Positions 26,289-35,290 of a stretch of DNA of 64,000 nt are shown one piece after another. Within the stretch, counting starts at the first letter, position 1. Every line of letters starts with the position of its first letter. Made by a program: the position numbers and the translations under genes. The stretch is from an uncultured Eubacteriales bacterium (GTDB taxonomy: Bacteria > Bacillota > Clostridia > Lachnospirales > Cellulosilyticaceae): NCBI GenBank assembly GCA_900551325.1, contig URVM01000003.1, positions 124,001 through 188,000 of the forward strand, in the 5' to 3' direction. The notes beneath the pieces are model-generated. The model saw nothing but the letters and a program-made list of their open reading frames with translations. It had not been told where the DNA came from and ran no database searches.

Positions 26289-26911
26289 AGGTTGCCCTCC
26301 TTCATAATGATTTGACGAAAAAATGACTTATAAGGTTCCTTGTTTTGACTTAATATTTGTTTCATGGCTAAACGAGCTCTTGATAATCTTGATTTGACTG
26401 TTCCTTTATTGATCTTTAGTAATTCACTCATCTCATCATAAGAATAGCCTTCTACATCTCGCAGTATAAGGATTTGTCTATATTCTTCTTTTATTTCTCC
26501 TAAAGCTTCTTTCATTACTTGAGCAAGTGCTATATTATCAACATAATCTTGAGTTGGATCACCCTTAGGCTCTTCTTCTAATACCCACTCTGTATCAGAA
26601 TCTTTAGAGGTTTGATAAAGTGATATTTCCTCTTGAGTATGTTTTCTTTTACGCAAAATATCTAAACATTGATTAGTAGCAATACGGTATACCCATGTGC
26701 TAAACTTAGAATTTCCCTCAAAAGTGTGTATATGTTTCCATAGCTTTACACAAATTTCTTGTGCCCCATCATAAGCTTCTTGTTCATCTCCTAACATACG
26801 TAAACAAATATTATAAATACGTTTTTCGTATTGGATAATTAACTTTTCAAAAGCTTCTAGCTCTCCCTTTTGTGCTTTATCAATTAAACTTTTCTCTATT
26901 TGTTCTTCCAA
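26285..26911 (-). CDS. ECF-family RNA polymerase sigma factor
   Basis: A 208-residue extracytoplasmic-function sigma factor. Region 2 occupies about residues 20-90 (YDGAQEICVKLWKHIHTFEG and FSTWVYRIATNQCLDILRKRK). A linker of about 40 acidic residues follows. Region 4 occupies about 130-190 (LILRDVEGYSYDEMSELLKI with NKGTVKSRLSRARLAMK). It is translationally coupled to the zf-HC2 anti-sigma gene. The sequence resembles SigW/RpoE-like groups but cannot be assigned to one. A cell-envelope stress role is typical of the class and only inferred. Confidence 0.9.
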   Translation of the reverse strand: MEEQIEKSLIDKAQKGELEAFEKLIIQYEKRIYNICLRMLGDEQEAYDGAQEICVKLWKHIHTFEGNSKFSTWVYRIATNQCLDILRKRKHTQEEISLYQTSKDSDTEWVLEEEPKGDPTQDYVDNIALAQVMKEALGEIKEEYRQILILRDVEGYSYDEMSELLKINKGTVKSRLSRARLAMKQILSQNKEPYKSFFRQIIMKEGNL

Positions 26912-27029
26912 TGAACTAACTCCTCTCCTGCAAAATCGTGGCCTCCTAACCTATCTTTAACATCATATCATATTTTTAACCGCTCTTCATCTTTATTCTT
27001 ATTTATCATAAAAATTTGGTAAAATATGC

Positions 27030-27058
27030 TTGCACTTGTTCCTGTCCTATGATATTAT
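27030..27058 (+). promoter_or_regulatory. tRNA-Leu promoter
   Basis: TTGCAC (27030-27035), a 17-base spacer, and TATTAT (27053-27058), ending 13 bases before the mature tRNA 5' end. Confidence 0.75.
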
Positions 27059-27071
27059 AATAAAGCGTTGT

Positions 27072-27155
27072 GCGGATGTGGCGGAACTGGCAGACGCAGC
27101 AGACTCAAAATCTGCCGATGGTAACATCGTAAGGGTTCGATTCCCTTTATCCGCA
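27072..27155 (+). tRNA. tRNA-Leu (anticodon CAA)
   Basis: An 84-nt class II tRNA. The acceptor stem GCGGATG pairs with TATCCGC (one G-T), with discriminator A. The anticodon stem GCAGA/TCTGC encloses loop CTCAAAA, so the anticodon is CAA (decoding UUG). A long variable arm (CGATGGTAACATCG) follows, then the T-loop GGTTCGATTCC. The 3' CCA is not encoded. A dedicated promoter precedes it and a terminator hairpin begins two bases after it. Confidence 0.95.
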
Positions 27156-27156
27156 T

Positions 27157-27196
27157 AAAGCCCTGAAAAGATTACTTTTCAGGGCTTTTGTTTTTA
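27157..27196 (+). terminator. tRNA-Leu terminator, overlapping nudix gene end
   Basis: A 14-bp perfect stem (27157-27170 with 27175-27188), loop ATTA, then TGTTTTT. The convergent nudix stop (27172) lies inside the loop, so the hairpin may serve both strands. Confidence 0.85.
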
Positions 27197-27663
27197 TATC
27201 TATTTTTTTCTAATTGATCCCATTTGCTTTCTTTTCTAAGTTCTAAATACCTTTCATAAGCCTTCTTTAAAATATACTTTTCATCAGAGAACTTAATAAG
27301 ATGATAGGCTTCATGGAACTTATAGTAACCACTATCCATAAAATGTTCTTCACGTTGTGGCTTACTATAAAAGTTGTCAGCACGCATTAAATACCAGTGT
27401 ACTGTTTTATTAATCATATCCTCTTTGCCTTGAAAAGTATATTGGGTAGACCCAATATACTCTACAATTTCTGCATCTACCCCTGCTTCTTCTTTTACTT
27501 CTCGTATAGCCGTCATTTCATTGGTTTCGCCGTATTCAACAGTTCCTTTTGGAAGTACCCAGCCTACATATTTATATTCTCGTTTCCCCTTAAAGTCTTT
27601 ATATAAAGCAAGGACTTTCCCCTTGTGCATAACGACACCACCGCAACTGACAGTTTGAATCAT
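27172..27663 (-). CDS. Nudix hydrolase
   Basis: A 163-residue Nudix-fold enzyme that would hydrolyse a nucleoside diphosphate linked to another moiety. The Nudix box is complete: GTVEYGETNEMT followed by AIREVKEEAGV (about residues 40-62). Upstream the protein shows SCGGVVMHKGKVLAL, as in diadenosine-polyphosphate/NTP-pyrophosphohydrolase-like members. The substrate is unknown. The C-terminus (ESKWDQLEKNRYKNKSPEK) is basic and its codons run into the shared terminator. It is a monocistronic gene between tRNA-Leu and the PBP gene. Confidence 0.88.
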   Translation of the reverse strand: MIQTVSCGGVVMHKGKVLALYKDFKGKREYKYVGWVLPKGTVEYGETNEMTAIREVKEEAGVDAEIVEYIGSTQYTFQGKEDMINKTVHWYLMRADNFYSKPQREEHFMDSGYYKFHEAYHLIKFSDEKYILKKAYERYLELRKESKWDQLEKNRYKNKSPEK

Positions 27664-27744
27664 AAAGCCACCTGTCTTTCTATTATGGTCTAATTGATTT
27701 TAGTATAGCTTGTTTAAGCTTATTTTTCAACCAATTCTAAATGT

Positions 27745-29136
27745 CTATTCATTTTTATAAGCAGACAGTATGGCACGACTTACATCTATAGCTTTACCAC
27801 CTTTACCCCCTTGTTCTACAACAACTGCAAAGACTATACTTTCTTTATTTCCTTCTTTAGGCTCAGCAAAACCTACAAACAAGGAATGATCTTTACCTGT
27901 CTCATTTTCTGCTGTACCTGTCTTACCACCTATTATTAAATCTTTATCATAGAGTCTATTTCCTGTACCTTCTTCTACTACTTTCACCATCAATTGACGA
28001 AGAGTTTCGCACATCTTCTCATCTAAATAAGTACCTTGGTACTGAGGAAGATTTTTTAAATCTACTTTTCCTTTTGTATTCATAGAGTAATCTATGATAT
28101 AAGGCGACATAAGTACTCCATCATTGTAAATAATAGATCCAATCATAGCTAAGTGTAGAGGCGATACTAAAGTTTCTCCTTGTCCCATATAAGTTGCTAA
28201 CTTATTAAAGGAATCACTTTTATCATCAAGCTTAAATAAGCTTTTTTTATAATCTATTTGTGCCCCTAAATCTTTATTAAAAAGAAGTTCTGTAGCTACT
28301 TTTCTTAAAGATTGTGGTGGTATCTTTTCACTTAAAGATACAAAGTAAGTATTGCAAGACTCAGTAAAAGCAGATTCTAAATTCACTTTACCATGTGCTT
28401 TTCCGTTATTACACTTAATATCATGTCCATCTTTTGAAATAACACCTTTACATTCATACTCATAATCAAATGCTTTATCTCCTTCTTGCTGTAAAAAAGC
28501 AATGGTTGTTAAAATTTTAAAAGTAGAACCTGGTGGGTAGAGTCCTTGTGTACTTCTATTTAAAAGTACACTTTCATCTGTATCTTCTACTAAATCCTCC
28601 CAGTCTTCACCTACTGTGTTTGGGTCAAAACCTGGGCTTGAGTAGAGTGCTCTTATTTTCCCTGTTCCTGGCTCAATAACAACAGCTGCACCTTTATAAT
28701 TTCCTAAAGCCTTACTAGCTGCTTCTTGAAGATTATGATCAAGTGTTAAGTACACATCATGACCTTTAAATTTCTCACCTGCAAACGCAAAGGCAAAGAC
28801 AGATTTTAAGTTATAGTTTGGATAAAGAAGTTCTACATTGGCTCTACTTTCTACCCCCGCTTTATCGTGTCCTACATAACCTACTGAATGGGCATATAAT
28901 TCATTATAGGGATAAATTCGTATATCCCCTTCATTTGTAGCCAAAACAGTACCGTTTTTATCTAATATACTCCCTCTTACTACTTCACTTTCTAAGTGGT
29001 CTAATCTTTTGTTGTAAGGATTTACAATAAGCTTCTTGCTTTCTACAACAGTAAAATAACCAATATAGGCACCTACACCTATAAAAAGCAATAAAAACAC
29101 TGTTGCAACTCTATAAATATAACGATTATTCTTCAA
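27745..29136 (-). CDS. Penicillin-binding protein, transpeptidase (PBP2/PbpA-like)
   Basis: A 463-residue class B-like peptidoglycan D,D-transpeptidase. One N-terminal membrane anchor (residues 10-30, VATVFLLLFIGVGAYIGYFTV) is followed by a short dimerisation domain (VRGSILDKNGTVLA). The catalytic domain has active-site STFK in YPPGSTFK (about 203), SCN in TESCNTYF (about 263) and KTGT in IIGGKTGTAEN (about 407). Its start overlaps the FtsW/RodA gene by 11 bases, the standard SEDS-bPBP pairing for glycan polymerisation and crosslinking. It is shorter than FtsI and lacks PASTA domains. It resembles the FtsI-like PbpA of clostridia and actinobacteria. Confidence 0.9.
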   Translation of the reverse strand: MKNNRYIYRVATVFLLLFIGVGAYIGYFTVVESKKLIVNPYNKRLDHLESEVVRGSILDKNGTVLATNEGDIRIYPYNELYAHSVGYVGHDKAGVESRANVELLYPNYNLKSVFAFAFAGEKFKGHDVYLTLDHNLQEAASKALGNYKGAAVVIEPGTGKIRALYSSPGFDPNTVGEDWEDLVEDTDESVLLNRSTQGLYPPGSTFKILTTIAFLQQEGDKAFDYEYECKGVISKDGHDIKCNNGKAHGKVNLESAFTESCNTYFVSLSEKIPPQSLRKVATELLFNKDLGAQIDYKKSLFKLDDKSDSFNKLATYMGQGETLVSPLHLAMIGSIIYNDGVLMSPYIIDYSMNTKGKVDLKNLPQYQGTYLDEKMCETLRQLMVKVVEEGTGNRLYDKDLIIGGKTGTAENETGKDHSLFVGFAEPKEGNKESIVFAVVVEQGGKGGKAIDVSRAILSAYKNE

Positions 29137-30493
29137 GTTCTACTCCCTCCTTACGTGCAAATCTTAAAGTTTTGCGAACAAAGTAGGTTACAATTCCCAT
29201 CATGGATAAACATACAAATAAAGATGTACCACCATAGCTTACAAAAGGTAGAGTAATACCTGTTAGAGGAATAAGCTTTAATACGCCACCTACAATAATT
29301 AAAGTTTGTAAGCCAATCATTACTACAAATCCAATACATAAAAACTTAGCAAAGTCATGAAGCTGAATAAGGGCTGCTTTTAATCCTTGTAAAATAAGGC
29401 CTAAAATAGCAAGTAATACTACAATACCCACTATATTTCCAAGTTCCTCACAAATGGCTGCAAAAATATAGTCTGTAGTAACAATAGGAATCTTGTTTGG
29501 TATACCTCGTGTTAGGCCACTACCAAACCATCCCCATGTACCTATAGCAAAAAGTCCTTGAACCACTTGGTAACCTGTCCCAGCTATATCTGCCCAAGGG
29601 TTAAGCCAAGCTTCTACACGTACACGTACATGTCCAAAAGAAAAATAAGCTAAAATAGCACCTAAGGCTCCCATAGTTAACCCAATCAGTGGTAAGAAAG
29701 CATTCTTTGTCCCTATATAAAGCATAATAAGGAAGGTTAGACCATATAGCATAGCACCGCCTAAGTCTCTTTGTAAAACCAGCATTAATAAAATAGCTGC
29801 TGCAAATATAACCGATTGCAATACAACCTTCATCTTCTCTTTCTTAAAGTCAAAGCCATCAAAATGGGCTGCCATAAATAAGACAAAGGTTACCTTACCA
29901 AATTCTGAAGGTTGGAAGCCAATAGGTCCTATTTGTACCCAGTTCATTGCTCCATATTTAGACTCTCCAAATATAAAAGGAAGCATAATCATACTTAAAG
30001 TAATAAGCATATATAATACTTTAAATTTACTTTGGAGCATCTTCCCACATATATTAGGTAAAAACATAGCTACTGTCATACCAAATATAAACCATACGAT
30101 TTGCTTTGTAGCTTCCATGTGATTAAGGCGCTCTAACATAATAAAGCTTATATCTACCAAGAAGAATATAATATGCCAAATCACTAGTTCATCTTGTCTT
30201 TTAAGCTGTATTAAAAGCCATCTAATAAAGGCTATAGCCAAAAATAAAAGTATACTATTAATGAGTATGCCTTGCCTTAAGGAAGAACTGGCTGCTTTAC
30301 CAAATAAAATAGCCGTTCCCCCTAAGTGGAAGAAAATAATACATGAAAAAACAAGGGAATACTTATGGATGGGTTGGCCAATAGAGTAGCTAATAAAAGG
30401 CTTCATAAAACTAAAAATAAGCACAATAAATACAAGTGCAAAGCCAGCAAATATAAAGCGACTAAGTAAGATCATTAATTCTAAATAGGCCAT
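29126..30493 (-). CDS. SEDS glycosyltransferase FtsW/RodA/SpoVE family
   Basis: A 455-residue polytopic membrane protein with about 10-12 predicted helices. SEDS proteins polymerise lipid II into glycan strands. Family signatures are MNWVQIGPIGFQPSEFGKVTFVLFMA, LQRDLGGAMLYGLTF, GTGYQVVQGLFAIGTWGWFGSGL, IFAAICEELGNIVG and the C-terminal PLTGITLPFVSYGGTSLF. The catalytic Asp is in the LQRDLGG region. It is paired with the downstream PBP transpeptidase. The N-terminal half is longer than RodA, as in the clostridial FtsW-like proteins next to PbpA. Whether it acts in elongation, division or sporulation cannot be told from sequence. Confidence 0.92.
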   Translation of the reverse strand: MAYLELMILLSRFIFAGFALVFIVLIFSFMKPFISYSIGQPIHKYSLVFSCIIFFHLGGTAILFGKAASSSLRQGILINSILLFLAIAFIRWLLIQLKRQDELVIWHIIFFLVDISFIMLERLNHMEATKQIVWFIFGMTVAMFLPNICGKMLQSKFKVLYMLITLSMIMLPFIFGESKYGAMNWVQIGPIGFQPSEFGKVTFVLFMAAHFDGFDFKKEKMKVVLQSVIFAAAILLMLVLQRDLGGAMLYGLTFLIMLYIGTKNAFLPLIGLTMGALGAILAYFSFGHVRVRVEAWLNPWADIAGTGYQVVQGLFAIGTWGWFGSGLTRGIPNKIPIVTTDYIFAAICEELGNIVGIVVLLAILGLILQGLKAALIQLHDFAKFLCIGFVVMIGLQTLIIVGGVLKLIPLTGITLPFVSYGGTSLFVCLSMMGIVTYFVRKTLRFARKEGVELEE

Positions 30494-30511
30494 TTCATCA
30501 CCTCTTTATCT

Positions 30512-32845
30512 TTAGTCTATAGGTTTTAAGAAACTTGCTTTTTGATTTTTGAATGTAATTTCTTCTCCACAAAGTAAGCTATTTAAAACATTTTTTGTTT
30601 CTCTTTCATTTTCATTTGTAAACCAAATACGATAGACTGCAATTGGCATAGTTTGTAAGTATTTAGTCGGTTCTATAAGTAGTGGCTCATGCATAAGAAT
30701 TTGCATCTTACATCCAATACAATCCGTAGTAATTGGCCAAATAGCACCTTTTCTATCTCTTAAACTGTACTTTTCGGTTGGATTTTTCTTATGACATAAT
30801 TTATGATTGCCAAGTACACACTGCTCTGTAGTCATAACTGGTAGTCTACCATAAACAATGGTTTCAATAGGACCACTTAATACTTCTAGTTCTTCTTTAG
30901 CAAGTTCAGCTGAAGTTGTTACACGAGTGGCTCCTCTTTCTACCCATTGGTGGATAGCCTCATTGTTCATAATATTTAAGTTATAATCTATAATCTTTTC
31001 TTTTGGGCTAGATTTTAATAAGTAAAAGACACCTAATGTTCTTATTACATAACCTTTAACTTGGCTAGCCTCAAAGTTTGGAAGAGATTTCTTGATTTTA
31101 AGTAGAGCCTTTTCCTTTGTAATAGCTGGAAATACGATATACATAGGCTTATTTGCTTCATGAGCGTACCTAAGTGCTTCTTCTAGCTTCTCATCATTAT
31201 ACTGCCACTCCCAATAAATAGCATCTACTTGATTATAAGTTAAGCTAACCTTAAGTTGGTCTAATGTCTTTACTTGTACATGATAGTTTGGTTTACCTAC
31301 GTAGCTTTGATTTTCACTTGGTCTATAAGGTTTAACTTGTATTTCTTGGTCCTTATTACAAATAAGTGCTTCAAGCTTTGCTACCGCATCACGGCGTAGT
31401 TCATTAAGCTTACTAATAGTCATATAAGCTTCATCTTCCCAGTAAGCTTCCACATGGGTTAAGTTAAAGGATGTATTACCAAGTTTTGATAACTTTTCTA
31501 TAGCAACTTCTTTTGTAAGTGGTGCCTTAGTAGCTTGTTCTAAGATTTCTCCATAGGCTGTAGCACTATACTTCTCATACATTAATGTAAAACTTACAGG
31601 TTCACCAATCTTACCGTATAAAGCACCTTGAACATCCACTTTACGTTCTGCCTTCTCATATGTTTTACGTAAGGTTTTAAGTAAAGTATTATTTTTTGAT
31701 AAGTAGACAGGGCTTTTTTCATCTACCCAGTCTTCTACACGTACTGTAAAAGTTTCTCCTGCTTCATAAACTTTTGAAATACCTGTTCCTGTATGTTTCT
31801 TCTTATTCCAAATTTCAAGACCATCCCCAGGATTTAAAGTTTTCCTTGTATAAATGGTAGCAAGCTTACTACGTTTATCGTATTTAACAATGTGTCCAAT
31901 ATGAAGCCCTATATTTTTTGGCGTCTTTTCTGTAAGCATATCTTGACCTGATTTTTTAAAGTAGTAGCCTTCTGAGAAGCCTCCACGGTTAAAAATAGAC
32001 TGAAGGGTTTCAACATCTTCTTGCTCTACCTTATAGTTTTTAGGATCTTTTAGTGCAAGGTCTATATACTTTCTATAAACACGAGTTACAGAAGCTACAT
32101 ATTCTGGTGATTTCATACGTCCTTCCATTTTAAAGGAATCTATGCCTGTTTCTATAAGCTGTGGTAAGAAGTTTAGTGTATAAAGATCTTTAGGGCTTAA
32201 GAAATAAGTAGATTTAATTTTCTCCTCACCATCCTCAAGTAAATCATAAGTCATACGACAAGGTTGAGCACAGCGACCACGGTTTCCACTTCTTCCACCT
32301 ATTTGGCTACTAAATAAACATTGTCCTGAATAAGAGTAACATAGGGCACCGTGAATAAAAGTTTCAATCTCAATATCTACTTCTTCTTTAATCTTCTTAA
32401 TCTCTTCTAACTGTAACTCTCTTGCTAAAACCACACGTTTAAAGCCAAACTCTTTTAGAAAAAGGACATCTTCTAAACTGTGGGCACTCATTTGTGTACT
32501 TGCATGAAGCTCAATATGTGGGAAATAATGCTTAATCAAATAGGCTACGCCCATATCTTGTACAATAACTGCATCTACACCTATATGTGAAAGGTAACCA
32601 AGGTAATCCATAAGCTCGGTTACTTCAACTTCTTTAATCAAAGTATTTACAGTAATATGGGTTTTCACACCACGTAATTTACAATAATCTACGATTTTTT
32701 CTAGTTCATCTTCATCAAAGTTATCTGCAAATTGTCTTGCATTAAATACTTTACCTCCTACGAAGATAGCATTGGCCCCATTTTCAATAGCTGCAAGCGC
32801 ATTTTCAAATTTACCAACTGGTGCTAATAATTCTACTTGTTTCAC
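30512..32845 (-). CDS. U32 family peptidase-like protein, long form
   Basis: A 777-residue U32 protein with an additional C-terminal DUF3656-like region. Characterised U32 members act in RNA modification (E. coli RlhA and TrhP, hydroxylation of 23S rRNA and tRNA) rather than as true proteases. The N-terminal domain begins ELLAPVGKFENALAAIENGANAIFVG. The signature EIETFIHGALCYSYSGQCLFSS and the Cys-rich GRCAQPCRMTYDL at about 170-200 are intact. The C-terminal 80 residues contain a second Cys cluster (CVLGNHKLCHKK, DCIGCKMQIL), suggesting a metal or cluster site. A shorter paralogue lies at 50020-51258. An RlhA-like role is plausible, not shown. Confidence 0.85.
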   Translation of the reverse strand: MKQVELLAPVGKFENALAAIENGANAIFVGGKVFNARQFADNFDEDELEKIVDYCKLRGVKTHITVNTLIKEVEVTELMDYLGYLSHIGVDAVIVQDMGVAYLIKHYFPHIELHASTQMSAHSLEDVLFLKEFGFKRVVLARELQLEEIKKIKEEVDIEIETFIHGALCYSYSGQCLFSSQIGGRSGNRGRCAQPCRMTYDLLEDGEEKIKSTYFLSPKDLYTLNFLPQLIETGIDSFKMEGRMKSPEYVASVTRVYRKYIDLALKDPKNYKVEQEDVETLQSIFNRGGFSEGYYFKKSGQDMLTEKTPKNIGLHIGHIVKYDKRSKLATIYTRKTLNPGDGLEIWNKKKHTGTGISKVYEAGETFTVRVEDWVDEKSPVYLSKNNTLLKTLRKTYEKAERKVDVQGALYGKIGEPVSFTLMYEKYSATAYGEILEQATKAPLTKEVAIEKLSKLGNTSFNLTHVEAYWEDEAYMTISKLNELRRDAVAKLEALICNKDQEIQVKPYRPSENQSYVGKPNYHVQVKTLDQLKVSLTYNQVDAIYWEWQYNDEKLEEALRYAHEANKPMYIVFPAITKEKALLKIKKSLPNFEASQVKGYVIRTLGVFYLLKSSPKEKIIDYNLNIMNNEAIHQWVERGATRVTTSAELAKEELEVLSGPIETIVYGRLPVMTTEQCVLGNHKLCHKKNPTEKYSLRDRKGAIWPITTDCIGCKMQILMHEPLLIEPTKYLQTMPIAVYRIWFTNENERETKNVLNSLLCGEEITFKNQKASFLKPID

Positions 32846-32875
32846 ACTCTGTCCTTCTTTCTTTTTTTCATAATA

Positions 32876-32900
32876 AAAGGGGCAACCTAAAATTACCCCC
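32876..32900 (-). terminator. zapA terminator
   Basis: On the minus strand GGGGTAA pairs with TTGCCCC, followed by TTTTATT. It is located just downstream of zapA. Confidence 0.6.
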
Positions 32901-32910
32901 CAGTAAAACT

Positions 32911-33246
32911 TTATTTACGACGTTTATTCATTTTTAGCCTGTTTATTTCTAGTGACATTTCTTCCATACGTTCAAGAAGCGCCAAGTTTTCTGCACTACA
33001 CTTTCCAAGTTCCTCGCTAAATCTATCTAGTTCACTTTTCATCTTCAAATAGTCATCCGCCATATTAAGTGCTGCCATCATATGCTTTTGTGTCGTACTA
33101 AGACGACGCATACTATCATTTTTTTGAATTTGTGTAACCTTTTCATCTAAAACTCTTGCAACTCTTTGAATATGTTCTTCTGACTCACTGCCTTGTAAAG
33201 TGTAAACTTGTCCCCCGATAATGACTTCTACTCTATTTTTTGTCAT
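32911..33246 (-). CDS. zapA: Cell division protein ZapA
   Basis: A 111-residue protein that bundles FtsZ filaments at the division site. The N-terminal beta domain (RVEVIIGGQVYTLQGSESEEHIQRVARVLDEKV) and the long C-terminal coiled-coil (MKSELDRFSEELGKCSAENLALLERMEEM) match ZapA. An earlier in-frame ATG at 33264 gives a short unlikely extension; 33246 starts at the conserved strand. It lies between the long U32 gene and ruvB, a common clostridial order. The C-terminal KMNKRRK is basic. Confidence 0.9.
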   Translation of the reverse strand: MTKNRVEVIIGGQVYTLQGSESEEHIQRVARVLDEKVTQIQKNDSMRRLSTTQKHMMAALNMADDYLKMKSELDRFSEELGKCSAENLALLERMEEMSLEINRLKMNKRRK

Positions 33247-33327
33247 CTTCCAACACCCCATCAATAATGGCTATGCCTTTTGTATTTCTTGTCATTATAT
33301 CATATACAGGCTCAAAAAACTATCTTA

Positions 33328-34329
33328 TTACTTTAACTCATCTGGAATTCCTATAAGATTTTTCGCACTATCTGTAAGCATACGTCCTCTAGGTGTACGT
33401 TGCAATAAGCCTTGTTGCATTAAGTAAGGTTCATATACATCTTCTAAAGTTTCTCTTTCTTCACCAATAGTAGCTGCTAATGTTTCAAGTCCTACAGGAC
33501 CTCCTTTAAATTGATACCAAATAGTATTTAATATACGTCTATCAATCTCATCTAAACCATAAGTATCTATATTTAAAAGCTTTAAAGAAGCAAGAGCTGT
33601 CTCTAAATTAATCATACTGTCATATTTAATACTTACAATATCTCTTACACGCTTTAATAATCTATTGGCAAGACGAGGTGTCCCCCTTGAACATTTACCA
33701 ATTTCCATTGCACCTTCTTTAGTAATATCTACTTCCAAAATACTTGCTGTACGGCTAACAATTTGCATAAGCTCTTCTAAAGAATAATACTCAAGTCGTT
33801 GTACAATACCAAAGCGGTCACGTAGTGGTGAGCTTAGCATACCTGCACGTGTGGTTGCACCTACTAGCGTAAAAGGTGGAAGTGAAAGTCTTATAGATTT
33901 AGCTGTTGGTCCTTTACCTACAATAATATCAATACAGTAGTCTTCCATAGCTGAATAAAGAACTTCTTCTACTTGTCTAGGCATACGATGAATTTCATCT
34001 ATAAAAAGTATGTCCCCAGGATTTAAACCATTTAAAATAGCTGCAACATCTCCTGGCTTTTCAATTGCTGGTCCTGCTGTTACTTTTAGCTTTACCCCCA
34101 TCTCATGGGCTATAACACCTGCCAGTGTAGTTTTACCTAATCCTGGTGGTCCATAAAGTAATACGTGATCTAAAGCTTCTCCTCTACTTTTAGCTGCTTG
34201 AATAAATATTTTCATATTTTCTTTTATGGCACTTTGACCAATATACTCTTCTAGTGTCAGGGGTCTAATATTGTTTTCTATGTCATTATCTTCAATGTGT
34301 AAGTCCGCTGACATCATACGTGTTTCCAT
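33328..34329 (-). CDS. ruvB: Holliday junction branch migration helicase RuvB
   Basis: A 333-residue AAA+ motor that drives branch migration with RuvA. Walker A GPPGLGKT is at about 61-68 and Walker [12 protein letters not shown] at about 109-119. The sensor 1 segment [19 protein letters not shown], the arginine finger and the winged-helix C-terminus ([17 protein letters not shown]) are all present. Length is normal. It follows ruvA by 12 bases and has AAAGGGGG before its ATG. Nothing is unusual. Confidence 0.97.
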   Translation of the reverse strand: METRMMSADLHIEDNDIENNIRPLTLEEYIGQSAIKENMKIFIQAAKSRGEALDHVLLYGPPGLGKTTLAGVIAHEMGVKLKVTAGPAIEKPGDVAAILNGLNPGDILFIDEIHRMPRQVEEVLYSAMEDYCIDIIVGKGPTAKSIRLSLPPFTLVGATTRAGMLSSPLRDRFGIVQRLEYYSLEELMQIVSRTASILEVDITKEGAMEIGKCSRGTPRLANRLLKRVRDIVSIKYDSMINLETALASLKLLNIDTYGLDEIDRRILNTIWYQFKGGPVGLETLAATIGEERETLEDVYEPYLMQQGLLQRTPRGRMLTDSAKNLIGIPDELK

Positions 34330-34341
34330 CTCAATCCCCCT

Positions 34342-34941
34342 TTAATTTGTAAGTAACGCCAATGCTTTTTTAATGATTACTTCAGTTGTATCATTATAAT
34401 CAAAAATGGCTTGAACTGCTTTTCTTGCATCACCTACACTAAAGCCTAAAGCTTCAAGTGCTTCTATAGCTTCTTCTTTAGCTTGTCCAGTTGATGGCGG
34501 TAAGCCCTTTTCTAAGTAAGATAAATCTGGCATAGCAAGTTTTTGTACTACATCTTTAAGCTCTAGTATAATACGCTGTGCCGTCTTTGGTCCTATACCA
34601 CTTACTTTTCCGAGTGCTTTATGGTCTTGCATCATAATGATTTCAATTAAATGATTTACATCATATAAGTTCATCATTTGTAATGCAGTTTTAGGTCCTA
34701 TACCATTTACGCCTACTAACTTTTTGAAAAGCTCTTTTTCTTGTATTGTCATAAAGCCATAAAGATCATGGGCGTCTTCTTTAATATTTTCATAAATATA
34801 AACTTTAACTGTTTTGCCTTTTATAAGTGCATTTGCGTTTTGTTCATAAGCTATAAAAACTTCATAACCTATTTGGCCTACTTCTATCCATATGTGATTT
34901 TCATGTATATGAGTGATTTCACCTTTTAAATATGCAATCAT
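34342..34941 (-). CDS. ruvA: Holliday junction DNA-binding protein RuvA
   Basis: A 199-residue protein that forms tetramers on four-way junctions and recruits RuvB. Domain I OB fold (MIAYLKGEITHIHENHIWIEV), domain II with two helix-hairpin-helix motifs (LVGVNGIGPKTALQMM and VSGIGPKTAQRIILEL), a flexible acidic linker, and RuvB-binding domain III (EAIEALEALGFSVGDARKAV) are all seen. It is the promoter-proximal gene of ruvAB. ruvC is not adjacent, as is usual in Firmicutes, which use RecU. Confidence 0.97.
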   Translation of the reverse strand: MIAYLKGEITHIHENHIWIEVGQIGYEVFIAYEQNANALIKGKTVKVYIYENIKEDAHDLYGFMTIQEKELFKKLVGVNGIGPKTALQMMNLYDVNHLIEIIMMQDHKALGKVSGIGPKTAQRIILELKDVVQKLAMPDLSYLEKGLPPSTGQAKEEAIEALEALGFSVGDARKAVQAIFDYNDTTEVIIKKALALLTN

Positions 34942-35021
34942 AACTTCTCCTTCAACAAGAACATTTGTTCTTATTGTACACTAATCTTGGCCTTTCGTCT
35001 AGTCAGTAAGACTGACAAAGA

Positions 35022-35050
35022 AAGGCCATTGCAACTGGTGCAATAGCCTT
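35022..35050 (-). terminator. Terminator after the DUF896 gene
   Basis: On the minus strand AAGGCTATTGC pairs with GCAATGGCCTT around a short loop, followed by TCTTTG. It separates the proB-DUF896 unit from ruvAB. Confidence 0.75.
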
Positions 35051-35057
35051 CTTACAT

Positions 35058-35273
35058 TTATTTATCCGTTGGCATATATTTAAGTGGATGTAATTTACCA
35101 TCTGGTGTTTTGATTTTTGTATTTTGAAGTTGAGTTTTAAAGTTAGATCTAAAGATTTCTAAATACTGCTTACGTAATTTATCTTGTTCTTCTAATTCTG
35201 CTGGTGTTAAACCTTCAGTTTTTTTCTTGTTTGCTAGTTCATTAATACGTGCAATTAATTTTTCCATTTCCAT
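35058..35273 (-). CDS. DUF896 (YnzC-like) small protein
   Basis: A 71-residue protein of the DUF896 family, a short helical hairpin found across Firmicutes. It shows the signature LIARINELANKKKTEGLTPAELEEQDKLRKQYLE at residues 5-38 and KFKTQL...TPDGKLHPLKYMP-like C-terminal residues. Its function is not known; the Bacillus homologue YnzC lies in an SOS-regulated operon. It starts 17 bases after proB. No LexA box was identified near it. Confidence 0.9.
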   Translation of the reverse strand: MEMEKLIARINELANKKKTEGLTPAELEEQDKLRKQYLEIFRSNFKTQLQNTKIKTPDGKLHPLKYMPTDK

Positions 35274-35290
35274 ATTGTTCTTTACCTCTC

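Noticed and set aside
27072..27155. tRNA-Leu as an attachment site of the mobile cassette
   Set aside because: The tRNA is about 18 kb from the cassette with core genes between, and I saw no copy of its 3' end near 3900-8600.
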